Notes under the pieces: generated by a model
What the model saw: only the letters and a program-made list of their open reading frames with translations
The model's database searches: none
What the model was told of the DNA's origin: nothing
Origin: Candidatus Methylomirabilota bacterium
GTDB taxonomy: Bacteria > Methylomirabilota > Methylomirabilia > Rokubacteriales > CSP1-6
Assembly (NCBI GenBank): GCA_035709005.1
Contig: DASTFB010000075.1
Coordinates: 1-52,245, forward strand
Reading direction: 5' to 3'
Length of the DNA: 52,245 nt
Program-made: the position numbers and the translations under genes
Shown: piece after piece, positions 8,584 to 17,392 of the stretch
Numbering within the stretch: the stretch's first letter is position 1
Layout: the number at the start of each line of letters is the position of its first letter

Positions 8584-9720
8584 GTGACCGTCCGGGTGAT
8601 GTCGGCCGACAGCCACATGGATCTGCTGTACCTGCCGCCCGACACGTTCACCTCGCGGATGGGCCGGGCGTGGGGCGCGCGCGTCCCGCAGGTCGCCGAG
8701 CGGGACGGCAAGCGGATGTGGGTGTCCGGCGACGACGTGCTGGCGCCCTACGCGACCTACGGGCCGGGCGTGACCGGCGGCCGGCGTGGTCGGGTGCTCG
8801 CCGAGGCCGGCTTCGCCTCCGGCAAGCAGACGCGGCCCTCCGATCCCGCCCAGCGCCGGGAAGACCAGGATCGTGACGGCGTCGAGGCCGAAGTGATCTA
8901 CGGGATCATCGGCATCTCGCGCGGGTTCTTCGGCAGCAAGGGCATCACCGATCCCGCTCTGCTGGCCGACGTCTACCGCGCCTACAACGAGTACATCGCG
9001 GAGTTCGGCCGCTCCATGCCCGGACGCTTCCATGGCCTGGGCTGCCTGCCCAACCACGACGGGGCCGGTGCGGCGGCCGAGGTGCGCCGGTGCGCTGCCC
9101 TCGGCTTGCGGGGAGGGGTGTTCGTGCCCTGGGGCTCGACGATGCCCGTGTGGCACGAGATGTGGGAGCCCATGTGGGCGGCGGCCGAGGAGACCGGGCT
9201 GGTGATCTCCTTCCACGTCTTCGAGGGCGGGGGCGCCACGGTCGGGTACGAGGTGAACGGCCTGCGACGCCCCGACGTCATCGGCGCATGGACGGTCGTG
9301 GCGCCGATGCAGATGGACGAGATCCTGGCCTCGGTCATCCTCTCCGGCGTGTGCCAGCGGCATCCCGGGCTTCGCCTGGTCCTCGGGGAGAGCGGCATCG
9401 GCTGGCTGCCCTACATGCTGGAGCGGCTGGACGACACCTACGAGGAACGGCTGGCCGACGACCTGAAGCTGCCCCTGCCGCCCAGCGCCTATTTCAAGCG
9501 GCAGATCTGGGCCACGTTCCAGAAGGACCTCCACGGGGTCCGCGCCATGGCCGCCATCGCTCCCGACAACGTGATGTGGGGCTCGGACTACCCGCACCGT
9601 GACGGGACCTGGCCGTTCTCCCGCAAGGCCATCGAGGAGCAGTTCCGCGACGTCCCGGAGAGCATCGCGCGCCGGATGCTTTGGGACAACGCTCGCCGCC
9701 TCTACCGCATCGAGAGCTGA
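8584..9720 (+). CDS. Amidohydrolase_2 family metal-dependent hydrolase/decarboxylase
   Basis: A 378-residue TIM-barrel enzyme of the amidohydrolase-2 family, which includes ACMSD-like and resorcylate decarboxylases. Motifs: an N-terminal SADSHMD in place of the usual DxH, the central VISFHVFEGG with a likely metal-binding His, LGESGIGWLPYMLERLD, and the C-terminal WGSDYPHRDGTWP with the catalytic Asp. It ends in WDNARRLY, the same ending as its distant paralogue at 21403. GTG 8584 is used as the start. The substrate is unknown; aromatic or cyclic acids are typical for this family. It converges with the DUF456 gene 4 bp downstream. Confidence 0.85.
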   Translation: MTVRVMSADSHMDLLYLPPDTFTSRMGRAWGARVPQVAERDGKRMWVSGDDVLAPYATYGPGVTGGRRGRVLAEAGFASGKQTRPSDPAQRREDQDRDGVEAEVIYGIIGISRGFFGSKGITDPALLADVYRAYNEYIAEFGRSMPGRFHGLGCLPNHDGAGAAAEVRRCAALGLRGGVFVPWGSTMPVWHEMWEPMWAAAEETGLVISFHVFEGGGATVGYEVNGLRRPDVIGAWTVVAPMQMDEILASVILSGVCQRHPGLRLVLGESGIGWLPYMLERLDDTYEERLADDLKLPLPPSAYFKRQIWATFQKDLHGVRAMAAIAPDNVMWGSDYPHRDGTWPFSRKAIEEQFRDVPESIARRMLWDNARRLYRIES

Positions 9721-9724
9721 CGCT

Positions 9725-10213
9725 CTAGGCGCGCCAGACCCACCAGAGGAACAGCCCGATCATCATCACGGCGATCGTGAAGTCGGCGACGATGCCGGCC
9801 AGGAGCCCGACCAGCGCCCCGAACCCGCTGCGCACGCCGTGCTCCAGGTCGGCCCCCCGGAGCAATTCGCCCACGACGGCGCCGACGACAGGACCGATCA
9901 GTAGCCCCACCGGCCCGAAGAACAGACCGACCACGGCGCCCACCAGGGCTCCCACGACCCCCCAGCGGCTGCCTCCGTAGCGCCGGGCCCCGATGGCCCC
10001 GACCACGAAATTGAGCAGGAAGGTGAGCAGCGCCAGAACGGCCAGCACGATCAGCCGGCCGATTCCGATCTCGGCGAAGTCGGTGGCGAAGCCCCAGATG
10101 ACGGCCCCGGCCAGGATGAAGAGCGGTCCCGGCAGCCACGGGACCACGGAGCCCACCAGCCCGACGAGGAACAGCACACCGACGACGAACCCGACGGCCG
10201 TCAGCATGTCCAT
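9725..10213 (-). CDS. DUF456-like small membrane protein
   Basis: A 162-residue, strongly hydrophobic protein with Gly/Val-rich transmembrane helices: an N-terminal helix through WLPGPLFILAGAVIWG, then GAIGARRYGGSRWGVVGALVGAVVGL and a C-terminal helix ending FLWWVWRA. The order and the glycine-rich GxxxG repeats match DUF456 proteins of the inner membrane, whose function is unknown. ATG 10211-10213 is chosen; ATG 10205-10207 is an alternative. It is divergent from leuC, and the leuC promoter lies about 45 bp upstream of its start. Confidence 0.8.
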   Translation of the reverse strand: MDMLTAVGFVVGVLFLVGLVGSVVPWLPGPLFILAGAVIWGFATDFAEIGIGRLIVLAVLALLTFLLNFVVGAIGARRYGGSRWGVVGALVGAVVGLFFGPVGLLIGPVVGAVVGELLRGADLEHGVRSGFGALVGLLAGIVADFTIAVMMIGLFLWWVWRA

Positions 10214-10259
10214 GCCCGTGTGTGGACCGGGGCGCCGGGCGATGTCAAGCCTGACCCCG

Positions 10260-10288
10260 TTGAAGCACCCGGCCGGGCGGAGTACGCT
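10260..10288 (+). promoter_or_regulatory. Sigma70-type promoter for leuC
   Basis: TTGAAG (10260-10265), a 17-bp spacer, then TACGCT (10283-10288). Transcription would begin near 10295, only a few bases before ATG 10299, giving an almost leaderless mRNA. This supports 10299 as the true leuC start and hence the frameshift call. Confidence 0.55.
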
Positions 10289-10298
10289 GCCGCCTGCG

Positions 10299-11694
10299 AT
10301 GTCGGGGATCACGATGTTCGAGAAAAATCTGGGTCCGTCATGTCGTCGCGGAAGGTCCCGGCGGCCACGTCCTGCTCTACGTCGATCGGCATCTCATCCA
10401 CGAGGGCGGGACGAAAGCGCTGACGCGGCTGGTCCTGGCCGGGCGGCGGGTGCGCCGGCCGGATCTCACGCTGGCCACCGCGGATCATTACGTGCTGACG
10501 TCGCCCGGGGCCTTCGCCGGCGATCCTGAGGTCAGCGCCATGGTGGAAACGCTCGCCCGGCACACGGCCGAGCAGGGCATTACCTATTTCGGGGTCGGCG
10601 ACGAGCGGCGGGGGATCGTGCACGTCGTGGGACCCGAGCAGGGGTGGACCCTGCCGGGTATCACGCTCGTGTGCGGAGACTCCCACACCTCGACGCACGG
10701 CGCCTTCGGGGCGCTGGCCTTCGGGATCGGCTCGACCGAGGTCGAGCACGTGCTGGCCACGCAGACGGTGTGGCAGCGCAGGCCCCGAGTCATGCGGGTC
10801 ACCGTCGACGGCCGACCGGGGTTCGGGGTGGGAGCCAAGGACGTCATCCTGGCGGTGATCGGCCGGATCGGGGCCGGCGGCGCCACCGGTCACGTCATCG
10901 AGTATGCGGGCACCGCCATTCGCGCGATGACGATGGACGAGCGGATGACCGTCTGCAACATGTCCATCGAGGCGGGGGCCCGTGCCGGGATGGTGGCGCC
11001 GGACGAGACGACCTTCGCCTATCTCGCGGGCCGCCCCTTCGCCCCGCGAGGCGAGAGCTGGACCCGCGCCGTCGCGGCCTGGCGCGGCCTGGCGACGGAC
11101 CCGGACGCGGCGTTCGACCGCGAGGTGAGGCTCGACGCCGGCGAGATCGCCCCGACCCTCACCTGGGGGACCAGCCCGCAGGATGCGCTGCCGATCACCG
11201 CGCACATCCCCGATCCCGGACACATCGAGGATCCGGCCCGCCGCCAGGCCGTGACGCGCGCCCTCGCGTACATGGGGCTCCGCCCGGGCCAGCCTCTGCA
11301 GGGGCTTGCCGTCGATCGGGTCTTCATCGGCTCCTGCACCAACAGCCGGCTGGACGATCTGCGGCTCGCCGCCCGCATCGTGCGAGGTCGCCGGGCCGTG
11401 GTGCGGGCCTGGGTGGTCCCGGGCTCGGGGCTCATCAAGCGCCAGGCCGAGGCCGAGGGGCTCGACCAGATCTTCCGAGACGCCGGCCTGGAGTGGCGAC
11501 AACCCGGGTGCTCCATGTGCGTCGGCATGAACGGCGAGGTGGCGCGCCAGGGAGATCGCGTGGCCTCCACCTCGAACCGCAACTTCGAGGGCCGCCAGGG
11601 CCAGGGCGCCCGCACGCACCTGATGTCGCCGGCCATGGCCGCGGCGGCGGCGGTGACGGGACGCTTGACCGACGTACGAACCCTGGGAGGCTGA
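10299..11694 (+). CDS. leuC: 3-isopropylmalate dehydratase large subunit, apparent frameshift near the start
   Basis: Aconitase-superfamily large subunit. [4Fe-4S] cysteines lie in [11 protein letters not shown] and GCSMCVGMN, and [19 protein letters not shown] is conserved. ATG 10299 encodes MSGITMFEK and then the frame breaks: after GAG the run of five A (10323-10327) needs to be four for the conserved continuation [20 protein letters not shown]. That continuation has no start codon of its own before GTG 10450, which would cost about 50 conserved residues. Corrected, the protein is 464 residues, normal for LeuC. The cause is a sequencing or assembly error, a real mutation, or slippage. With no leuA or leuB nearby, a paralogous dehydratase (for example dimethylmalate dehydratase) is possible. 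leuD follows immediately. Confidence 0.85.
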
Positions 11695-12309
11695 GTGGAG
11701 GCGTTCACCCGGCTCACCGCCGTCGCCGTCCCGTTCGACCTGCCGAACGTCGATACCGATCGCCTCGTTCCCGCCCGCTTTCTGCGCAAGCCGCGGGGGC
11801 CGGAGTGCGCGCGGTTCCTGTTCCACGACCTGAGATTCGACGCCGCCGGCGTCGAGCGGCCGGACTTCGTCTTGAACCAGCCTGCCTACCGCGGCGCCCG
11901 CATCCTCGTGGCGGCCGCGAACTTCGGCTGCGGCTCTTCTCGGGAGATGGCCGTGTGGGTGTTGGAGGCTTTTGGGATCCGCGCCGTCATCGCGCCGAGC
12001 CTGGGCGACATCTTCCACCAGAACTGCTTCAAGAACGGCCTGCTTCCCGTCATCCTGCCCGACGGCGTCGTGGCCGGCCTGCGGCGTCAGCTCCACGAGC
12101 GGCCGGGCGCCAGCCTCACCGTGGACCTGCCCGTCCAGACGGTGACCGCGCCCGATGGCAGCGTAGCCCGGTTCGAGATCGACGCCTTCCGCAAGGAGCT
12201 GCTGCTCGCCGGCCGGGACGAGCTGGAGCTCACCATTGCCTACGAGGGGCGGATCACGGCGTTCGAGGCGCGCCAGCGGGAGGCGATGCCGTGGCTGGCG
12301 GGCCGTTAG
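11695..12309 (+). CDS. leuD: 3-isopropylmalate dehydratase small subunit
   Basis: Swivelling small subunit, 204 residues, that forms the active site together with LeuC. The conserved NVDTDRLVPARFL and the NFGCGSSREMAVW motif (substrate-binding Ser/Arg loop) are intact, followed by IFHQNCFKNGLLP. GTG 11695 begins directly after the leuC stop, so the two are translationally coupled. The last 56 bp overlap the convergent secreted-protein gene. The small subunit alone does not separate isopropylmalate from related substrates. Confidence 0.9.
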   Translation: MEAFTRLTAVAVPFDLPNVDTDRLVPARFLRKPRGPECARFLFHDLRFDAAGVERPDFVLNQPAYRGARILVAAANFGCGSSREMAVWVLEAFGIRAVIAPSLGDIFHQNCFKNGLLPVILPDGVVAGLRRQLHERPGASLTVDLPVQTVTAPDGSVARFEIDAFRKELLLAGRDELELTIAYEGRITAFEARQREAMPWLAGR

Positions 12310-12883
12310 CGGCCCGCGTCTGCGGCAGCGCGGCGGGAACGTAGTCGAGCTGGAGCCCGGAGGCGACCAGGCGCTCCTGATCGTCCAGGGTGCCGAAGAC
12401 CCGGACCTCACGACCGGGCTGCAGGAGCGCTCGCACGGACACGCCGATCGCGGAGAGATCCACGGCCACCTGGCGGTCGTCGGTCGTGTTCAGAACCAGG
12501 CTGTTTCCCGACACCTCGAGCACCGTGCCCTCGGCCGAGGCGTCATCGGCGGATTGCTCGACACTGTCGTCGCCCGGCGAGGCCACGCGGGTGGCGACGA
12601 GGTGACCGGGATCGAAGCCCTCCTGGCCCCTGACCACCACGCGCTGGCCGGCCTGCAGGGGGGCGGGGACCTCGGTGGTGGTGGTGAGGAAGATCACGTG
12701 CCGGGTGCCGCGGTCGTCGTGCACGAGGATCCGCCGCTCGCCGCCCGTCGTGGCCTCGCCGGCCACGGCCTCGGGCCACACCAGCGTGCCCTCGACCGTT
12801 CGTTCCTCGCCGGGGCGCGCGGCGGCGCTGCCGAACGCCGCCGCGATGACCAGGGCCGCTGTCGCCGACCTCAGGAGTCTCAT
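12254..12883 (-). CDS. Exported protein with two OB-like (DUF5666-like) repeats
   Basis: A 209-residue protein with a signal peptide (RLLRSATAALVIAAAFGSAAA). The mature part has two short beta-barrel-like modules: one around TVEGTLVWPEAV to VVVRGQEGFDPGHL, the other around AEGTVLEVSGNSLVLNTTDD to EVRVFGTLDDQERLVASGLQ. This resembles the OB-fold repeats of exported DUF5666-type proteins; the function is unknown. The tail is Pro/Ala-rich and its coding sequence overlaps the end of leuD by 56 bp. ATG 12881-12883 is chosen with a GAGGA box 6 bp upstream; an upstream in-frame ATG would put extra charged residues before the signal peptide. Confidence 0.65.
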   Translation of the reverse strand: MRLLRSATAALVIAAAFGSAAARPGEERTVEGTLVWPEAVAGEATTGGERRILVHDDRGTRHVIFLTTTTEVPAPLQAGQRVVVRGQEGFDPGHLVATRVASPGDDSVEQSADDASAEGTVLEVSGNSLVLNTTDDRQVAVDLSAIGVSVRALLQPGREVRVFGTLDDQERLVASGLQLDYVPAALPQTRAANGPPATASPPAGAPRTP

Positions 12884-12978
12884 AGCGTCCTCGCGCAGGC
12901 CAGGGTGCATCCAGGATCGCGGAACGCCGGGCCGGCGTCAACGCCCCCGGGGGCTTGCGTGGGCCGGGGCCGGGCGGC

Positions 12979-13007
12979 TAGCCTTGACGTGCCGCCTATC
13001 GCGGCAC
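12979..13007 (+). promoter_or_regulatory. Candidate -10 box and dyad operator in the prpE leader
   Basis: TAGCCT (12979-12984) could be a -10 box, with TTGCGT 18 bp upstream as a weak -35. A perfect dyad GTGCCGC-ctatc-GCGGCAC (12989-13007) begins 4 bp after it, covering the expected transcription start and ending 5 bp before the AGGAGG ribosome site. The layout fits a repressor operator or a small 5' hairpin. The bound factor is unknown. Confidence 0.4.
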
Positions 13008-13023
13008 TTCAGGAGGAATCGGG

Positions 13024-14925
13024 ATGAGGAGCCTCTACGACGAGACGTACACGCGATCGCTGCGGGATCCCGAAGGCTTCTGGGCGGCGGCGGCCGAGGA
13101 CATCTACTGGGATCGGCGCTGGGACAAGGTCCTGGACGACTCCCGCGCGCCCTTCTCCCGGTGGTTCGTGGGCGGCATGCTCAACACCTGCTACAACGCG
13201 CTCGATCTGCACCTCGATCGCGGCCGGGGCAAACAGCGGGCGCTGATCTACGACAGCCCGGTCACGAGCACGGTGGTCGAGTTCACCTACCAGCAGCTGC
13301 GGGATGAGGTCGCGGTGATCGCCGGGGCGCTACGCCGGCAGGGGATCGGCAAGGGCGATCGGGTGATCATCTACATGCCGATGGTGCCCGAGGCGGTCAT
13401 GGCCATGCTGGCCTGCGCCCGCATCGGCGCCATCCACTCCGTCGTGTTCGGCGGCTTCGCCGCTCACGAGCTGGCCAAGCGCGTGGACGACGCCAAGCCC
13501 AAGCTCGTGCTCTCGGCCTCGTGCGGCATCGAGGTGAACCGCGTCATCCCGTACAAGCCCCTGCTCGACGGGGCCATCGAAGCAGCCCGCCACAAACCCG
13601 AGCGGTGCGTGATCCTCCAGCGGCCTCAGGAGCGGGCCCCGCTGATCCGCGGTCGCGACGTCGACTGGGGGGACTTCCTGGCCGGGGCCCCGCCCGCCGA
13701 GTGTGTGCCGGTGGCGGCCACCGACCCCCTCTACATTCTCTACACGTCGGGCACCACCGGTCAGCCCAAGGGCGTGGTCCGCGACAACGGCGGTCACGCG
13801 GTCGCGCTCAAGTGGTCGATGGCCAACATCTACGGCGTCGGCTCGGGCGAAGTGTACTGGGCGGCCTCGGACATCGGCTGGGTCGTCGGCCACTCGTACA
13901 TCGTCTACGCGCCCCTGCTCAAGGGTTGCACGACGATCCTCTACGAGGGCAAGCCCGTGGGCACGCCCGATCCCGGCGCCTTCTGGCGCGTCTGCTCCGA
14001 GCACGGGGTCAACGCGCTGTTCACGGCGCCGACGGCATTTCGCGCCATCAAGAAGGAGGATCCCCAGGGCGCTCACATGGTCAAGTACGATCTCTCCCGG
14101 TTCCGGACGCTGTTCCTGGCCGGCGAGCGGTGTGATCCCGACACGCTGCTGTGGGCTCGGGAGCACCTGGGCGTCCCGGTCATCGATCACTGGTGGCAGA
14201 CGGAGACGGGCTGGCCCATCGCCGCCAACTGCCTGGGGCTCGGGATGCTGCCGGTGAAGCCGGGCTCGCCGACCAAGCCCGTACCCGGGTACGACGTGCG
14301 GGTGCTCGGAGAGGACAACCGGGAGGTGTCGCCGGGACAGATCGGGTCCATCGCCATCCGCCTGCCGCTGCCGGCGGGATGCCTGCCCACGCTCTGGAAC
14401 AACGACGCCGGCTATCAGGCTTCGTACCTGACCAGGCATCCCGGCCACTACCTCACCGGTGACGCCGGCTACAAGGACGACGACGGATACATCTACATCA
14501 TGAGCCGCGTCGACGACATCATCAATGTCGCCGGGCACCGCCTGTCAACCGGCGGCATGGAGGAGGTCCTCGCCTCCCACCCGGACGTTGCCGAGTGCGC
14601 CGTGATCGGGGTGGCCGACGAGATCAAAGGCGAGGTCCCCGTCGGCTTCGTCGTGACCAAGGCCGGCGTGGAGCGTCCCGACGACGAGGTGATCAAGGAG
14701 CTGATCGAGCGCGTACGCGAGCGCATCGGCCCGGTGGCCGCGTTCAAGACGAGCCTCATCGTCAAGCGCCTGCCCAAGACCCGCTCGGGCAAGATTCTCC
14801 GGGGCACGATGAAGAGGATCGCCGAAGGCGCCGAGTACACCGTGCCGGCGACGATCGACGACCCCGCCATCCTGGGGGAGATCGCGGACGTCCTCAAGGA
14901 TGCCGGCTATCCCAAGGGAAACTGA
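13024..14925 (+). CDS. prpE: Propionyl-CoA synthetase (AMP-forming, acetyl-CoA synthetase family)
   Basis: A 633-residue ANL enzyme. The N-terminal cap (YTRSLRDPEGFW, then YNALDLHLDRGRG), YTSGTTGQPKGVVRDNGGHA, WWQTETGWPI and the C-terminal LPKTRSGKILR with the catalytic/acetylatable Lys all match the PrpE branch of the acetyl/propionyl-CoA synthetases. VVRDNGGHAVAL is especially PrpE-like. It activates propionate (or acetate) to the CoA ester in the cytoplasm. AGGAGG lies 9 bp before ATG 13024. A GTGCCGC dyad sits just upstream of the ribosome site. A lipoprotein gene follows 9 bp downstream and may share the transcript. Confidence 0.9.
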   Translation: MRSLYDETYTRSLRDPEGFWAAAAEDIYWDRRWDKVLDDSRAPFSRWFVGGMLNTCYNALDLHLDRGRGKQRALIYDSPVTSTVVEFTYQQLRDEVAVIAGALRRQGIGKGDRVIIYMPMVPEAVMAMLACARIGAIHSVVFGGFAAHELAKRVDDAKPKLVLSASCGIEVNRVIPYKPLLDGAIEAARHKPERCVILQRPQERAPLIRGRDVDWGDFLAGAPPAECVPVAATDPLYILYTSGTTGQPKGVVRDNGGHAVALKWSMANIYGVGSGEVYWAASDIGWVVGHSYIVYAPLLKGCTTILYEGKPVGTPDPGAFWRVCSEHGVNALFTAPTAFRAIKKEDPQGAHMVKYDLSRFRTLFLAGERCDPDTLLWAREHLGVPVIDHWWQTETGWPIAANCLGLGMLPVKPGSPTKPVPGYDVRVLGEDNREVSPGQIGSIAIRLPLPAGCLPTLWNNDAGYQASYLTRHPGHYLTGDAGYKDDDGYIYIMSRVDDIINVAGHRLSTGGMEEVLASHPDVAECAVIGVADEIKGEVPVGFVVTKAGVERPDDEVIKELIERVRERIGPVAAFKTSLIVKRLPKTRSGKILRGTMKRIAEGAEYTVPATIDDPAILGEIADVLKDAGYPKGN

Positions 14926-14934
14926 GGAGACCGT

Positions 14935-15309
14935 ATGCGCTGGCTCCCCGGCTTGCTCGGGCTCACCCTGCTCAGCGGGTGCACGGCCGCGTTCGACGTG
15001 GCGGGTGTCGAGTGGACCAGGTCGAACACCACGTATTCCCAGATCACGCTGGACCAGACCGAGTGCGCGCGGGCGGCATACGACGCGGGGGCCACGTCCG
15101 ACCTGCTGCTCGGAGGGCTTCTCGACGTCGTGCGGCTGGCCGCCGAGAACGGGGCCCAGGCTCAGGCGTATCGCGATTGCCTGACGTCGCGGGGGTACGA
15201 GCGCGTCGCCGAGGGCGATTCACAGGCGCGCCCGGTGGGGCGCGACGTCGGCCTCCGAGTCCCGCCCAACACGGTGGCACGGGCTCAGCCGCCGGCTGCT
15301 CAGCGGTAA
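14935..15309 (+). CDS. Small lipoprotein, unknown function
   Basis: A 124-residue predicted lipoprotein: the hydrophobic start RWLPGLLGLTLLSGC has a lipobox (LLSG-C) with Cys17 as the lipidation site. The mature part contains QTECARAAYDA and QAYRDCLTSRGYERV, two conserved-looking Cys that could form a disulfide. Such short CARAA...YRDCLxxRGY lipoproteins are common in proteobacteria-like genomes without a known role. GAGGAG precedes ATG 14935. It follows prpE by 9 bp and faces the convergent MFS gene. Confidence 0.72.
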   Translation: MRWLPGLLGLTLLSGCTAAFDVAGVEWTRSNTTYSQITLDQTECARAAYDAGATSDLLLGGLLDVVRLAAENGAQAQAYRDCLTSRGYERVAEGDSQARPVGRDVGLRVPPNTVARAQPPAAQR

Positions 15310-15330
15310 CGACGGTCAGGGGATCGGACT

Positions 15331-16551
15331 TCAGGCCGAGGTTCGGCGCGGCCGCAGCCGCCAGGCGGCCAGCAAGCCGCTGAGCGCCAGCAAGCCCGCC
15401 GCCCCGTTGACGAAGAACGCCGTGCTCACGCCCCAGCGCTCGGAGACGGCCCCGACCACGAGAGAGCCGACGGGGAAGGAGCCGCCGAACACGAGGACGT
15501 ACAGGCTCATCAGCCGGCCCCGCAGGTGATCGGGGGCCGCCGTCTGCAGCGCCGTGTTGCAGCCGGCCAGGGTCATGATGCCGGCGAAGCCGGTGGCGAA
15601 CAGCGCCAGCGCGGCCAGCCAGAACTCCCGCACCGTGGAGACGCTCAGGAGCGCGGCGCAGGCCAGGGCGGCCGTGGTGAAGAGCAGGGGAGGTGACGGC
15701 GCCTGGCGCACGGTCGCTCCCAGCGTGAGCGCGCCGGCCACCGCTCCCACGCCCACGGCGGCCATCAGGAAGCCGAATCCCTCGGCGCTCTCACCGAGCA
15801 CCGTGCGGGCGAGCAGCGGCACGAAGACACTGAAGTTGAAGACGCACAGGCTGACGACCAGCAGGATGGCGAGGATCAGGCGGATCTCCTGGGTGCGGAG
15901 GGCGTAGCGCACGCCTTCCAGGATCTCCTGCCGCATCGTGGTCCCGCCGGCCCGGACGGGCCGGCCTTCCGCGCGAGCGCGGGCCAGGGTGGCCAGCATC
16001 ACCAGGAAGGTCGTGCCGTTGATGAGGAAGGCGGGGACGATGCCGAAGCGCGCGATCAGCAGACCGCCGGCGGCGGGGCCAAGGACGCGGGCCGCGTTGA
16101 AGGTCGCGGAGTTCAGGGCCACGGCGTTGACGACGTCGCCCTTGCCGACCATCTCCACCACGTACGACTGCCGCGCGGGGTTGTCCAGGGTGTTGGCGCA
16201 GCCGGCGAGGGTAGCCAGCACCCCGACGTGCCAGTACTCCACGTAGCCGCTGGCCACCAGCGCCGCCAGCGTGAAGGCCTGCACGGCCAGGGCCGACTGG
16301 GTGAGCATGAGCAGACGCCGCTTGCGCAAACGGTCGGCGATGGCTCCGGCGACCACCGAGAAGACCAGCATCGGGCCGAATTGCAGGGTACCGATGAGCC
16401 CGAGCAGCAGCGGCGAATCGGTGAGCTGGAGCACGAGCCAGGCCTGGGCCACCGAGTGCATCCAGGTGCCGACCTGCGAGACGAACTGGGCCGTGCAGAA
16501 GCGCCGGAAGTCGGCATGGTTGAGCGCGCGGAGGCCGCTGGGGAAGAGCAT
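15331..16551 (-). CDS. MFS transporter, EntS/MFS_3-like exporter
   Basis: A 406-residue major facilitator with about 12 transmembrane helices. The N-terminus (LNHADFRRFCTAQFVSQVGTWM) and the loop AGAIADRLRKRRLLMLTQ are typical of the MFS_3 / enterobactin-exporter-like branch, as is NPARQSYVVEMV in the second cytoplasmic loop. It probably exports a small molecule by proton antiport; the substrate is unknown. Its ATG is only 24 bp from the start of the divergent TauE/SafE gene, so the two share a very compact regulatory region. Confidence 0.88.
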   Translation of the reverse strand: MLFPSGLRALNHADFRRFCTAQFVSQVGTWMHSVAQAWLVLQLTDSPLLLGLIGTLQFGPMLVFSVVAGAIADRLRKRRLLMLTQSALAVQAFTLAALVASGYVEYWHVGVLATLAGCANTLDNPARQSYVVEMVGKGDVVNAVALNSATFNAARVLGPAAGGLLIARFGIVPAFLINGTTFLVMLATLARARAEGRPVRAGGTTMRQEILEGVRYALRTQEIRLILAILLVVSLCVFNFSVFVPLLARTVLGESAEGFGFLMAAVGVGAVAGALTLGATVRQAPSPPLLFTTAALACAALLSVSTVREFWLAALALFATGFAGIMTLAGCNTALQTAAPDHLRGRLMSLYVLVFGGSFPVGSLVVGAVSERWGVSTAFFVNGAAGLLALSGLLAAWRLRPRRTSA

Positions 16552-16575
16552 GGATCGCCCGTAGAATAGCCCGGC

Positions 16576-17298
16576 GTGAGCCTGGCCTGGACTGCCGCCG
16601 CCCTCATCATCCTCGGCGCGAGCTTCGTCATGGGGCTGGCGGGGTTCGGGATCGCCCTCGTCTCGCTGGCCTTTCTCCCCTACTTCATGCCGCCGGCGGC
16701 CGCCGTCGTGCTGATCACGATCTACGCCTTCGCGTTCGCCGCCGGCGTCGTCATCCAGCTGCGGCGCGACGTCGTGCCCGGCGCCATCGCCATGCTGCTG
16801 GCCGGGACGCTGATCGGCATGCCCTTCGGCGTGTGGGCCCTGGCCGCGCTTCCGGCCCCGGCGCTGACCCGCCTGATCGGAATGATGCTGCTGATCGCCG
16901 TGGGCCTCGAGTGGTTCGGCCTCTACCCGCAGCGGCTGGCCGGGCGGGTGTGGGGATTCGGGGCCGGCGCGCTCGCGGGCGTCACCGGCGGGGCCGTCGG
17001 GACGCCGGGACCGCCGGTGATCCTCTACGCCGCGGCCCAGCGCTGGAGCCCCCGGACCACGAAAGCCAACATCCAGGCGTTTCTCGTCGTCAACCAGGGC
17101 GCGATTCTGCTCGGCTACTGGTGGGCCGGACTGCTCACCGCGGAGATCGGACGCCTCGTCGTCGTCTTCGCCATCCCCGCCCTCGTCGGCGTGCTGGGCG
17201 GCGTCGCGCTGTTCGGCCGCATCGATCCCATCGTGTTCCGTCGGGTCCTGTTCGTCGTGCTGTTCGCCTCGGGGCTCGTGATGCTCGTGCGCGGCTGA
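16576..17298 (+). CDS. TauE/SafE-family membrane permease
   Basis: A 240-residue membrane protein with about eight helices and the internal two-fold repeat of the TauE/SafE family: LGASFVMGLAGFGIALVSL in the first half and GFGAGALAGVTGGAVGTPGPP in the second. Members export or import sulfite, sulfoacetate or other small anions. A TAGAAT box (16562-16567) ends 8 bp before the GTG start, so the mRNA may be leaderless; no clear -35 is seen. It is divergent from the MFS gene. Confidence 0.82.
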   Translation: MSLAWTAAALIILGASFVMGLAGFGIALVSLAFLPYFMPPAAAVVLITIYAFAFAAGVVIQLRRDVVPGAIAMLLAGTLIGMPFGVWALAALPAPALTRLIGMMLLIAVGLEWFGLYPQRLAGRVWGFGAGALAGVTGGAVGTPGPPVILYAAAQRWSPRTTKANIQAFLVVNQGAILLGYWWAGLLTAEIGRLVVVFAIPALVGVLGGVALFGRIDPIVFRRVLFVVLFASGLVMLVRG

Positions 17299-17320
17299 GG
17301 GCCGAACGGGGAGAAGACGC

Positions 17321-17349
17321 TTGACAGTGCGGGGACCGGCCCCTCTAAT
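17321..17349 (+). promoter_or_regulatory. Consensus sigma70 promoter of the dctPQM operon
   Basis: TTGACA (17321-17326), a 17-bp spacer and TCTAAT (17344-17349), followed by GCCGGC. It is nearly the same arrangement as the iclR promoter at 20513. The predicted start lies near 17356, giving a leader of about 100 nt before dctP. Confidence 0.75.
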
Positions 17350-17376
17350 GCCGGCACCGCTACGGCCGCCCAGGGT

Positions 17377-17392
17377 GTTCCACCCGACGGAA
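17377..17392. promoter_or_regulatory. Candidate IclR-type operator in the dctP leader
   Basis: GTTCCACCCGACGGAA contains TTCC-N7-GGAA and agrees at most positions with GTTCCATTCAATGGAA at the iclR start (20575-20590). It lies 27 bp after the -10 box, where a bound regulator would block early transcription. Recognition by the IclR protein encoded at 20563 is inferred. Confidence 0.5.

Noticed and set aside
10309-12411. A 700-codon minus-strand open frame opposite leuCD
   Set aside because: Composition-driven shadow; leuC and leuD have intact motifs on the plus strand.
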